Below, one piece after another: positions 26,139-34,491 of a stretch of 64,000 nt of DNA. The position numbers and the translations under genes were made by a program. Numbering within the stretch: the stretch's first letter is position 1; the number at the start of each line of letters is the position of its first letter. The notes beneath the pieces were generated by a model. That model saw nothing but the letters and a program-made list of their open reading frames with translations, had not been told where the DNA came from and ran no database searches. The stretch comes from an uncultured Crocinitomix sp. (lineage in GTDB: Bacteria; Bacteroidota; Bacteroidia; Flavobacteriales_D; Crocinitomicaceae), in assembly GCA_937136425.1 (NCBI GenBank), contig CAKZON010000110.1:62001-126000 (forward strand). Direction: 5' to 3'.

Positions 26139-28415
26139 ATGAAACTATTATCTCTTTTATCCCTTCTCTTTATTTCGCAATTACTTATTGCACAAGAAAT
26201 GGTTACCTTAAGTGGCTATGTCAAAGACAATAAAGAAGAATTACTTTATGCAAAAATCTATATTCCAGCCTTACAAACCGGAGTAATTTCTAATGAATAT
26301 GGATTTTACTCTATTGAGGTTCCTAAAAAAGAATCGTACACAGTTATCATCTCTCATTTAAGTCATGGAGAAACCAAATTAACAGTTGCAGCCTTGCAAA
26401 ATACTTCAATTGACTTGGTAATGGAAGATTCTGACAATGTTTTAGAAACAGTCGAAGTAAAAGCAATAAAATCAGAAGCAAAAGAAGCAATTGAATCAAC
26501 CGAAATGAGTGTTGTCAAATTAGACATTCAAAAAGCAAAACTACTGCCTTCAATCGGAGGTGAAACAGATGTTTTAAAAGTAGCACAATTATTACCGGGT
26601 ATCAACCGCGGTGGCGAAGGAGGAACAAGTTTTTTTGTCCGCGGTGGTGACGGAGATCAAAACTTAATATTAGTAGATGAAGCAACAGTTTATAATCCAG
26701 GGCATTTATTTGGATTTTTCTCTGTATTTAATCCTGATGTGATAAAGGACATGCGAATTTATAAAGGCGGTTTTCCAGCCAATTACGGAGGGCGTCTGTC
26801 ATCAGTTACGGACATTCGAATGAAGGAAGGTGACATGAATAAATTACGTGTAGAAGGTGGAATTGGTTTATTATCATCCCGATTAACAGTAGAAGCTCCA
26901 ATTTGGAAAGATCGTATTTCTTTCATGGTATCAGGCAGAAGAACTTATATTGATAAAGTACTTAAAGCTGTTGGGCAAGACCTCCCCTACTATTTCTACG
27001 ACCTTAATGGAAAAATTAATTTTAAGGCTTCAAAAAAGGATCGTATTTATTTAAGTTCTTATTTTGGTGATGATGTTTTGTCATATAATTCCAATGAGGC
27101 AGACTCTTCCTCGGCTTTTGGCTTTGGATTTAATCTTGGAAACTTTACACAAACACTTCGTTGGAACCATGTATTTAGCGCAAAATTATTTTCCAACTTA
27201 TCATTAATTCATACGCGTTTCAAATACAATATTCGCGGACAGTATGCGGATAATCAAATATTAATTAAAAGCGCCGTGCGAGATTTGGGCGCCAAATATG
27301 CCTTTACTTATTTCAAATCTAACGAGACAAAATTCAAATTTGGAACAGAGCTCATTAGTCACAACTTCAGACCAAATGTCTTAAGTACGTCAGGTGAAAT
27401 TGGGGAATTCTTAGAAAACCAAGAAGGAAAATTATTGCAAACATTTGAAGGAGCTGTTTATGGAAACATTCGTCATGAATTTTCCAGAAGGTTAACTTTT
27501 TCAGGAGGTTTAAGATTATCTGCTAGTATGCCTAAAGGAAAAATTTATGGCGGAATTGAACCTCGTGCAAACTTTAAATATACCCTTGGAGAAAATTCAT
27601 CCTTAAAGTTTTCTTATTCAAGAATGACACAATATATGCACCGTGTATCAAGCTCGTCTGTTGCATTACCAACAGATTTATGGTATCCCATTTCTGCAGG
27701 TGTTCGTCCACAAAGTGCTGATCAAGTTGCAGCAGGTTATAATTTGTATTTACCAAAGCTAAAATCATCTTTAGTGGTAGAAACTTATGGTAAGTATATG
27801 AAAGGATTGACGGAGTATAAAGAAGGTAGCAACCTTATTTTGAATGATAATTTCGAAGAATTATTAGTACAAGGGCGTGGCTGGAGCTATGGCGCAGAAT
27901 TCCTATTAAGAAAAGATGAAGGACGATTAACGGGTTGGTTGGGCTACACCCTTTCTTGGACAAAACGTCAATTTGATGAAATCAATAATGGTAAAGCCTT
28001 TTTTGCAAAATATGATCGGCGCCATTATTTAACAGCTGTAGGAACGTTTGAATTAACAAAACGCATTTACTTTTCTGCTGTATTCGAATATGCAACTGGA
28101 GCAAGATTCACACCTATTACGGGGCAATATGTTCAACCAAATGCAGGCTTAACTGGTGTAGAAATAATTCCAATTTTTGCAGAAAAGAACTCTTATAAAA
28201 TGTCATCATCTCACCGCTTAGACGTCAATTTTGTATTCAAGTCTAAACCAGAAAAAAAGTTTCAAACTGAATGGCACGTGGGAGCATACAACGTATATAA
28301 CAGAGCAACACCTTATCAAATTAAAATTACGCAAGGAGATGATGGAGCCATGAAATATACACAACCTGGCTTATTTGGCTTTATTCCTTCTGTTGCATTT
28401 AACTTTAAATTTTAA
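26139..28415 (+). CDS. TonB-dependent outer-membrane receptor with carboxypeptidase-regulatory-like domain
   Basis: A 758-aa outer-membrane transporter. A signal peptide (ends LLIAQ) is followed by a CarboxypepD_reg-like domain (about 20-95), the plug (LPGINRGGEGGTSFFVRGGDGDQNLILVD) and a 22-strand barrel ending SVAFNFKF with a terminal Phe. It imports a ligand using TonB energy; the substrate cannot be predicted. It is shorter than SusC-type receptors. The DUF4249 lipoprotein gene begins 4 nt after its stop, a pairing seen repeatedly in Bacteroidota and probably a functional receptor-lipoprotein complex. Confidence 0.92.
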   Translation: MKLLSLLSLLFISQLLIAQEMVTLSGYVKDNKEELLYAKIYIPALQTGVISNEYGFYSIEVPKKESYTVIISHLSHGETKLTVAALQNTSIDLVMEDSDNVLETVEVKAIKSEAKEAIESTEMSVVKLDIQKAKLLPSIGGETDVLKVAQLLPGINRGGEGGTSFFVRGGDGDQNLILVDEATVYNPGHLFGFFSVFNPDVIKDMRIYKGGFPANYGGRLSSVTDIRMKEGDMNKLRVEGGIGLLSSRLTVEAPIWKDRISFMVSGRRTYIDKVLKAVGQDLPYYFYDLNGKINFKASKKDRIYLSSYFGDDVLSYNSNEADSSSAFGFGFNLGNFTQTLRWNHVFSAKLFSNLSLIHTRFKYNIRGQYADNQILIKSAVRDLGAKYAFTYFKSNETKFKFGTELISHNFRPNVLSTSGEIGEFLENQEGKLLQTFEGAVYGNIRHEFSRRLTFSGGLRLSASMPKGKIYGGIEPRANFKYTLGENSSLKFSYSRMTQYMHRVSSSSVALPTDLWYPISAGVRPQSADQVAAGYNLYLPKLKSSLVVETYGKYMKGLTEYKEGSNLILNDNFEELLVQGRGWSYGAEFLLRKDEGRLTGWLGYTLSWTKRQFDEINNGKAFFAKYDRRHYLTAVGTFELTKRIYFSAVFEYATGARFTPITGQYVQPNAGLTGVEIIPIFAEKNSYKMSSSHRLDVNFVFKSKPEKKFQTEWHVGAYNVYNRATPYQIKITQGDDGAMKYTQPGLFGFIPSVAFNFKF

Positions 28416-28419
28416 AATC

Positions 28420-29268
28420 ATGAAATTGAAAACCATAATATTTTTATTATTCCCAATAGCCTTTATCTCTTGTCGACCAAAAGATATTGATATAAAAGTT
28501 GAACCAAGTGAATCTAAACTTGTTGTATTCTCACATGTTATACCAAACAGCTATATGCTTGTTTCACTGACAAAAAGTTTCTCAGCACTTGAACCTCAAG
28601 AAAACGTAAATGTTGAAGATTTACTAGTTGGCGGAGCAGATGTATCTGTAAAATTTGACGGTGAGACAGTTAATTTTTATGAATTATCTTATGGATTATA
28701 CGCGAGTTTAGAAACACCTACAACTGCAGGAATCAATTATGAATTTACTGCAATTAAGGATAATGACACTATAACCGCATTGAGCACTATGTTAGCACAA
28801 TCAACATTTGAAACAGTTACTCCAATCATAACAGAAACTGCAACAGATACTACTTCGTCTATCAAGGTTTCCTTTAACGACAATCCATCAGAAGATAACT
28901 GGTACATTATTAATGTTTATAAAAAAGGTGCTGCTGAAGCAACAGATGGTATTGATGGAGTTAACTTTTTTGGAAACGGATCAAACGTATTGGCTAAAAC
29001 GGTACTTTTAAGTGATAATGAAATTCCTGGAATGTATGAATCAACATTGAAACTAGACAATGTTCATCATTCAGACAGTATAGTTGTTACATTGTCAAAC
29101 ATTGGAGAGGAATATTTTAATTATTTAAATTTGAAACAAGGAACAGGAAATGTTTTTACTAACTTGAACTTAGAGCCGGTTAACTACCCTAGCAACGTAA
29201 ACAATGGATATGGTTTTTTCAATACGCACTATCCAGACATTAGATTCTACGACCTGTCTGAGTTCTAA
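28420..29268 (+). CDS. DUF4249 lipoprotein, partner of the TonB receptor
   Basis: A 282-aa lipoprotein: MKLKTIIFLLFPIAFISC gives a lipobox with Cys18. The mature part begins RPKDIDIKVEPSESKLVVFSHV, typical of DUF4249. The ATG at 28420 is selected because an upstream extension would overlap the receptor gene and disrupt the signal peptide. DUF4249 genes commonly sit directly after a TonB-dependent receptor; a surface ligand-binding role comparable to SusD is inferred, not shown. Confidence 0.86.
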   Translation: MKLKTIIFLLFPIAFISCRPKDIDIKVEPSESKLVVFSHVIPNSYMLVSLTKSFSALEPQENVNVEDLLVGGADVSVKFDGETVNFYELSYGLYASLETPTTAGINYEFTAIKDNDTITALSTMLAQSTFETVTPIITETATDTTSSIKVSFNDNPSEDNWYIINVYKKGAAEATDGIDGVNFFGNGSNVLAKTVLLSDNEIPGMYESTLKLDNVHHSDSIVVTLSNIGEEYFNYLNLKQGTGNVFTNLNLEPVNYPSNVNNGYGFFNTHYPDIRFYDLSEF

Positions 29269-29302
29269 TTAGAAAAGACAAATTGACATATTAAACTGCG
29301 CA

Positions 29303-29686
29303 ATGAAAAACGACTACACGAAACAGAATTCCAGACCTATTGTTGAGGTTCAATTAAGCAATAATGATAAACCATTAGCTGTTTTCACACATAAAACATT
29401 GCGCCCAGTTTTAAAGCAACTTCATGTAACAATCTGTACTATAGTAGATAATGATAAAAATTTAAAGATTTCTAACATTTCAATAGACAAGGAAGCTCAA
29501 AACACCACTTACCTAAAATCTTTTCTCCAAAAAAACGCAGAGACAAGAAACTTAGTGATTGGTGCTATAGTTGGCAATTTGTCTACCGAAGAACTCACCT
29601 TTTACCTACAACATCAAAAAGAAGCAAACCGAAGAATAATTGAAATGGTAATTACGAGATATTTATCTCAAATGAATGAAGGTTAG
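29303..29686 (+). CDS. Small conserved Flavobacteria-type protein of unknown function
   Basis: A 127-aa cytoplasmic protein without signal peptide. The middle has TLRPVLKQLH and the C-terminal half has ETRNLVIGAIVGNLSTEELTFY followed by RRIIEMVITRYLSQ. I recall similar short proteins in Flavobacteria that carry an unsupported glyoxalase label, but no glyoxalase metal-site pattern is visible here. The fold looks largely helical. Its stop overlaps the aroQ stop on the other strand by 4 nt. Confidence 0.6.
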   Translation: MKNDYTKQNSRPIVEVQLSNNDKPLAVFTHKTLRPVLKQLHVTICTIVDNDKNLKISNISIDKEAQNTTYLKSFLQKNAETRNLVIGAIVGNLSTEELTFYLQHQKEANRRIIEMVITRYLSQMNEG

Positions 29687-30105
29687 TCTATGAAATAGTT
29701 TAACCCTAATTCGTAAGATTTTAATCCAAATCCAAATACGCATCCTACACAAACTGGAGAAATTAAAGATTCATGCCGAAATGATTCTCGTTTTGTAATG
29801 TTAGAGATATGAACTTCTACAACAGGTGTATCTACCGCTGCAATTGCGTCTCTAATTGCAACCGAAGTATGCGTATAACCTGCAGCATTTAAAACAATTC
29901 CGTCCCATTTAGATTCTTGAACTTTATTAACCAATTCACCTTCCAAATTACTTTGAAAGTAAGTTAGTTCTATGGTTGGAAACTTTGTTTTGAGTTCCAC
30001 AAAATAATCTTCAAAACTTTTAGCACCATAAGTTTCAGGCTCGCGTTTTCCAAGTAAATTTAAATTTGGACCATTTAATACTAAAATTTGTTTTGCACGC
30101 ATCAT
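29683..30105 (-). CDS. aroQ: 3-dehydroquinate dehydratase, type II
   Basis: AroQ converts 3-dehydroquinate to 3-dehydroshikimate in aromatic amino acid synthesis. The 140-aa sequence has LVLNGPNLNLLGKREPETYG with the catalytic Arg21 and Tyr26, the NAAGYTHTS loop and EVHISN with the catalytic His. The start could be either of two adjacent ATG codons (30105 or 30102). It is head-to-head with xerD, whose start overlaps the aroQ start region. Confidence 0.95.
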   Translation of the reverse strand: MMRAKQILVLNGPNLNLLGKREPETYGAKSFEDYFVELKTKFPTIELTYFQSNLEGELVNKVQESKWDGIVLNAAGYTHTSVAIRDAIAAVDTPVVEVHISNITKRESFRHESLISPVCVGCVFGFGLKSYELGLNYFID

Positions 30106-31004
30106 GGATCAAATATAGGAAGGATTATCAAAGTTATTTGAAAATTGAAAAATCTTTGTCTGAGAATAGTATTCTGGCTTATTTGCGCGACTACGATAAA
30201 TTAATGCAGTATTTGGAAATTACCAACAACGGAAAATCTCCTAAGGAAATCGAATTATCTGATTTGCAAGAAATGATTCGTTGGATAAGTGAAATGGGAA
30301 TATCTGCACGTTCACAAGCGCGAATTATATCAGGATTACGCAATTTTTTCTTTTTTCTGATTTTAGAAGATGAAATAGAAATTGATCCTACCGAATTATT
30401 GGATCTACCCAAAATTGGAAAAAAACTACCTGAAGTTTTAGACAAAAATGAAATTGATGCCTTGTTAGGAGCAATTGATCTCTCTAAAAATGAAGGACAC
30501 CGTAACCGTGCAATTATTGAAACACTCTACAGTTGTGGACTCCGTGTTAGCGAATTGATTGGATTAAAAATAACCAATCTCTATTTTGATGAAGGCTTTA
30601 TTCGAGTAATAGGAAAAGGAAATAAAGAACGCCTAGTTCCGGTAAGTCCTTCAGTTGAAAAAGAAGTAAACCTCTATCGCAATCACATTCGTGTACATCA
30701 GGATATTAAACCGGGACACGAAGATATTCTATTTTTAAACAGGCGCGGTAAACAACTCACCCGTGTAATGATTTTCACCATTGTGAAACAATTAGCAGAA
30801 GCAATTGGTTTACATAAAAACATTAGTCCACATACATTTAGACATTCTTTTGCTACACACATGGTAGAAAACGGCGCCAATTTAAGGGCTATCCAGGAAA
30901 TGTTAGGACATGAATCTATTAGCACTACAGAAATTTACACCCATTTAAGTGACGATTTATTGAAAGAGGCAATCACTACTTATCATCCAAGAAATCAACG
31001 TTAA
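30093..31004 (+). CDS. xerD: Tyrosine recombinase XerD
   Basis: XerD resolves chromosome dimers with a partner recombinase. From the TTG at 30093 it has 303 aa: a SAM-like N-terminal core-binding domain (LKIEKSLSENSILAYLRDYDKL) and a catalytic domain with Arg151 (SCGLRVSEL), His247 and Arg250 (HTFRHSFATH), His273 (LGHESIST) and nucleophile Tyr282 (IYTHLS). Size and motifs fit Xer, not phage integrases. No in-frame ATG lies near the start; a longer TTG at 30066 is the alternative. The start overlaps the divergent aroQ gene. Confidence 0.9.
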   Translation: MHASWIKYRKDYQSYLKIEKSLSENSILAYLRDYDKLMQYLEITNNGKSPKEIELSDLQEMIRWISEMGISARSQARIISGLRNFFFFLILEDEIEIDPTELLDLPKIGKKLPEVLDKNEIDALLGAIDLSKNEGHRNRAIIETLYSCGLRVSELIGLKITNLYFDEGFIRVIGKGNKERLVPVSPSVEKEVNLYRNHIRVHQDIKPGHEDILFLNRRGKQLTRVMIFTIVKQLAEAIGLHKNISPHTFRHSFATHMVENGANLRAIQEMLGHESISTTEIYTHLSDDLLKEAITTYHPRNQR

Positions 31005-31034
31005 TTCCCAATTTTATTGACTAATTTTAGCGCC

Positions 31035-32072
31035 ATGTCTACGGATGAAAAATTCATGCAACGGTGCATTGATTTAGCCCAATTAGGTGCTGGATCTGTT
31101 GCCCCTAACCCAATGGTTGGATCTGTTGTTGTCCATAATGGAAAAATTATTGGAGAAGGATATCATGAACAGTATGGACAAGCTCATGCAGAAGTCAATG
31201 CAATTCAATCAGTTAAAGACAAATCCTTGCTTGAAAAGGCTACCATTTATGTTAACTTGGAGCCATGCGCCCATTTTGGGAAAACACCACCTTGTTCTGA
31301 TTTAATTATTGCTTCAAAAATTCCAAATGTTGTTATTGGTTGTATTGACTCTTATTCTGAAGTTGCAGGAAAAGGCATTGCTAAAATGACTGATGCTGGA
31401 ATAAATGTGAATGTTGGTGTATTAGAAAAAGAAAGCTTAGCATTAAACAAACGTTTTTTTACTTTTCACAATAAAAAACGCCCTTACATCATCCTAAAAT
31501 GGGCACAATCAGCCAACGGTTGTATAGATATAGATCGAACCAATAACGAAAAAGGTGTGTTTTGGATTACGCAACCAGAGACAAAAGCTTTGGTGCATAA
31601 ATGGAGACACGAAGAGGCCGCTATTTTAGTCGGTAAAAACACAATCAAAGTAGATAATCCATCACTTACTTGTAGAAATTATGAAGGCAATTCGCCAATT
31701 CGTGTAATAATTGATCAAAAAATGAGATTGGATTATGGAGGATTTAATGTTGGAGATCGTAAGGTTCAAACTTATGTTTTAAGTGAGAAAGATGTTATTT
31801 CAAATGGAATGCTGCAGTTTGTAAAACCTGTTGATTTTACTATAAAATCTATCTTAACGGCACTTGCTAGTTTAGAAATACAGTCTATAATCATTGAGGG
31901 GGGAGCAACAACTTTAAGTCATTTTATAAAAGCAGACTTATGGGATGAAGCCAGGATTTTAACTGGCATTAATTCAATTCCAAATGGTAAACCTGCACCA
32001 AAGGTTGAAGGTATTGTAAATAAAACCTATGCTTTAGGGAAAGACCAAGTAAAAATTATTGTACATGCTTGA
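31035..32072 (+). CDS. ribD: Bifunctional riboflavin deaminase/reductase
   Basis: RibD carries out deamination and then sugar reduction in riboflavin synthesis. The 345-aa protein (ATG at 31035) has the zinc site of cytidine deaminase type (HAE starting at His51, then EPCAHFGKTPPC) and a C-terminal reductase domain (ILKWAQSANGCID, IIEGGATTLSHF). The ATG at 31035 is chosen because a TTG 18 nt upstream lies in the promoter-like TAATTTTAG. The EamA transporter gene overlaps its stop by 8 nt and is coupled to it. Confidence 0.94.
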   Translation: MSTDEKFMQRCIDLAQLGAGSVAPNPMVGSVVVHNGKIIGEGYHEQYGQAHAEVNAIQSVKDKSLLEKATIYVNLEPCAHFGKTPPCSDLIIASKIPNVVIGCIDSYSEVAGKGIAKMTDAGINVNVGVLEKESLALNKRFFTFHNKKRPYIILKWAQSANGCIDIDRTNNEKGVFWITQPETKALVHKWRHEEAAILVGKNTIKVDNPSLTCRNYEGNSPIRVIIDQKMRLDYGGFNVGDRKVQTYVLSEKDVISNGMLQFVKPVDFTIKSILTALASLEIQSIIIEGGATTLSHFIKADLWDEARILTGINSIPNGKPAPKVEGIVNKTYALGKDQVKIIVHA

Positions 32073-32937
32073 TTTAGTTTTAGGAATATTATTCTTTAAT
32101 GTAATCCTTATTTTGTTCAAATTATTTGAGCGTTATAAGGTAGATAATTTACAAGCAATTATTGTTAATTATCTAGTAGCAGGAACGTTCGGTTATATTT
32201 ATGCAGATAACACACCTGCATTAAAAGAGCTGGTTGAATTACCGTGGATTCCATTAGCTATTTTAATTGGATTCATTTTTATTACTGTTTTCAATTTGCT
32301 GGCAAAGGGTGCGCAGGTTGTGGGAATGGCAATTGCTACAGTGGCAAATAAAATGTCTGTAATATTGCCTGTCATTGCTAGTTTCTTTCTTTACGGCGAC
32401 ACCGTTTCGGCATTTAAAATAATTGGAATTTTATTGGCTTTGTTAGGAGTTGTGCTCAGCTCTATTGAAAAAGGTAAGCTAAGTTTTGATAAAAAGTACT
32501 TGTGGCTTATCTTGATTATTTTCTTTGGTCAAGGAATTGCAGATGTTCTCTTTAACTATGCTCAAAAAAATTACGTTGAAAATCCACCACTATTCATTTC
32601 TGTCTTATTTTTAACAGCATTTGTATCTGGTTTAATTATTCTAGGTGTACAAGTTGCTCAAAAAAAACAGACGCTATTTCCAATTAAAAAATTAGGAAAA
32701 AATGTGCTTTGGGGAATTGCTTTAGGAATCCCTAATTTTCTAACACTATTCTATTTTTATAGTGCATTAGATAATGGTTTTATGGAAAGCTCTCAGGTCT
32801 ATCCTATCCTAAACATGGGGGTTATAGTTCTTTCGGCACTTTCTGGATACTTAATTTTTAAAGAAAAATTGTCCGTTATTAACTGGTTAGGAATAGCAGT
32901 TTCTGTATTAGCTATTGCTGCTATTAGTGCAGGGTGA
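32065..32937 (+). CDS. EamA/DMT-family transporter
   Basis: A 290-aa inner-membrane protein with about ten hydrophobic helices in two repeats, as in EamA drug/metabolite transporters. Conserved-looking parts are VVGMAIATVANKMSVILPVIAS and the second-half SSQVYPILNMGVIVLSALSGYLIF. The ATG at 32065 overlaps the end of ribD by 8 nt, so a link with flavin metabolism or export is conceivable but unproven. The substrate is unknown. Confidence 0.85.
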   Translation: MLDLVLGILFFNVILILFKLFERYKVDNLQAIIVNYLVAGTFGYIYADNTPALKELVELPWIPLAILIGFIFITVFNLLAKGAQVVGMAIATVANKMSVILPVIASFFLYGDTVSAFKIIGILLALLGVVLSSIEKGKLSFDKKYLWLILIIFFGQGIADVLFNYAQKNYVENPPLFISVLFLTAFVSGLIILGVQVAQKKQTLFPIKKLGKNVLWGIALGIPNFLTLFYFYSALDNGFMESSQVYPILNMGVIVLSALSGYLIFKEKLSVINWLGIAVSVLAIAAISAG

Positions 32938-32973
32938 TAAATTTAATCCTAAATTCGTTTCATAAACAAATTC

Positions 32974-33792
32974 ATGATTCAAATGAAAAATTATTACTTC
33001 CTTCTCTTATCTCTAATCATCATCAGTTGTGGAGAAAACTCGAATACAGAAAGTGAAACAGCTTCCAATATCGAGATTGATACCACTCAAACAACTACTG
33101 AAATTGAAATTGAGGAGGAGTATCCGATTCCTGTTGAATTCTCTTCATTAGATAAAATAACTATTTCTGGTGCCATCTATAAAATAGATGAAACCTCCCC
33201 TTCTATTTTACTTTGTCACCAAGCCGGGTACAATAGGCACGAATATGATGAAATTGCACCTAAACTAAATGATTTAGGATTTAATTGCATAACCATTGAT
33301 CAACGATCAGGTGGTGTATTAAATGATTTCACCAATCAAACTGCTGACAGAGCAATAGAACAAAATTTACCTGTAGAATATGTTGATGCCGAACAAGATA
33401 TTATTGCCGCCATTGACTTTACCTACGACTATTTTAAGCAACCAGTTATTTTATGGGGAAGTTCTTACTCATCTGCTTTAGCATTGCACATAGGCGCTAC
33501 AAATGATAAACTAAAAGCTGTTGTTTCATTTAGCCCAGGGGATTATTTTGGAGATAAGAAACCATTACTTAAAACCACAATGCTTGACATGGACTTACCT
33601 TACTTCATTACTTCTTCAAAAGATGAAGCGACTGCTATCACCGATTTTTTAAAAGGAAGAAGACCAAGTGAAAATCAAATACAGTTTATTCCTCAGGCAG
33701 CTGGACTTCATGGCTCTAAAGCTTTATGGGAAAACAATCCATCTCAGGACGAATATTGGAATGCAATCAAAGATTTTTTGATCAATTTATAA
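32974..33792 (+). CDS. Alpha/beta-hydrolase lipoprotein
   Basis: A 272-aa predicted lipoprotein. The signal peptide ends in a lipobox (LIIISC, Cys19 counting from 32974); a second ATG at 32983 is an alternative start. The mature part begins with an acidic Thr/Glu linker and then an alpha/beta-hydrolase fold. The nucleophile elbow is GSSYS with Ser164, and the likely catalytic His is in GLHGSK near the C-terminus. An ILLCHQAGYNRHEYDE segment resembles the oxyanion strand of dienelactone-hydrolase-like proteins. Substrate is unknown; being a lipoprotein it acts in the envelope. Confidence 0.8.
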   Translation: MIQMKNYYFLLLSLIIISCGENSNTESETASNIEIDTTQTTTEIEIEEEYPIPVEFSSLDKITISGAIYKIDETSPSILLCHQAGYNRHEYDEIAPKLNDLGFNCITIDQRSGGVLNDFTNQTADRAIEQNLPVEYVDAEQDIIAAIDFTYDYFKQPVILWGSSYSSALALHIGATNDKLKAVVSFSPGDYFGDKKPLLKTTMLDMDLPYFITSSKDEATAITDFLKGRRPSENQIQFIPQAAGLHGSKALWENNPSQDEYWNAIKDFLINL

Positions 33793-33942
33793 TTTCCTGA
33801 AACGCAGGTGAGCAAAACTTCACTTTAAACACCTAGTAGCTAATACCTAATTCATAAAAATAAGTCAGAAAAAGAGCTTTTTTATTTGATTTTTTGATTT
33901 TTATTTTCGTAATTGAATCTGTGATATCAAACAGATATTACC

Positions 33943-33960
33943 TTCGAGAAATTTCTCGAA
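33943..33960. promoter_or_regulatory. Perfect 18-bp palindrome upstream of the small secreted protein gene
   Basis: TTCGAGAAATTTCTCGAA is a perfect palindrome that ends 24 nt before the ATG at 33985. It lies about 30 nt downstream of a TATTTTCG element (near 33903) that may be a -7 box. It could be a repressor site or a 5'UTR hairpin. Confidence 0.5.
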
Positions 33961-33984
33961 CCCAAACCCAAAACGAAATTAATT

Positions 33985-34398
33985 ATGAAAAAGTTTTTAC
34001 TAGCTTGTCTGGTTTTAACCATGACAATTAGTGCTAATGCGCAACTCGTCCCATTAAAAGTTTACAATGGTTCTGCAATCACATTAGTTGTTCACAGCGT
34101 TGCTGTATTAGGTACTACACCTGCATGTGGTTCTGGCGTTGGTGCAACATCTGCCTCAGTAGGTATTGCTATTCCTCCAGGAGGCACTATAACAATTGCG
34201 CCAATTGCTCCTGGAAATCCTAATGTTGATTGGGGTGCTGCTAAAATTTCTAGCATATCAGGAACAACAGGAATCGGTGCTGTTCATCCTCATTTTCACG
34301 CTTGTTTTGGTACTGGCGGAGCATGGGGTTCACCATTATTAACTGATTATTGGTACGCGATTGGAGCTACACCTTTTCAAGTATTAAAAATATACTAA
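33985..34398 (+). CDS. Small secreted glycine/alanine-rich protein, unknown
   Basis: A 137-aa protein with a clear signal peptide (MKKFLLACLVLTMTISANAQ). The mature part, about 117 residues, is rich in Gly, Ala, Thr and Ile, with two cysteines (PACGSG and HACFG) that could form a disulfide. Short strands such as ITLVVHSVAVLG and TITIAPIAPG suggest a beta fold. It has no T9SS domain and I do not recognise a family. It is a single-gene unit with its own terminator and an 18-bp palindrome in its leader. Confidence 0.65.
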   Translation: MKKFLLACLVLTMTISANAQLVPLKVYNGSAITLVVHSVAVLGTTPACGSGVGATSASVGIAIPPGGTITIAPIAPGNPNVDWGAAKISSISGTTGIGAVHPHFHACFGTGGAWGSPLLTDYWYAIGATPFQVLKIY

Positions 34399-34440
34399 GA
34401 TTGACCACAAAGTATTGATTACCCGAGAATCCAATGATAA

Positions 34441-34472
34441 AAGGGAGCACTTTCGAGTTGCTCTCTTTTTTA
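34441..34472 (+). terminator. Intrinsic terminator of the small secreted protein gene
   Basis: Stem AAGGGAGCA / TGCTCTCTT with one G-U pair, then a T-run, 42 nt after the stop. Confidence 0.8.
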
Positions 34473-34491
34473 TTTTCAAAGTTTCCTACTT

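Noticed and set aside
30093-31004. Tyrosine recombinase as evidence of a mobile element or phage integrase.
   Set aside because: Length and motifs fit XerD, neighbours are core metabolic genes, and no attachment site duplication, tRNA or phage gene is nearby.
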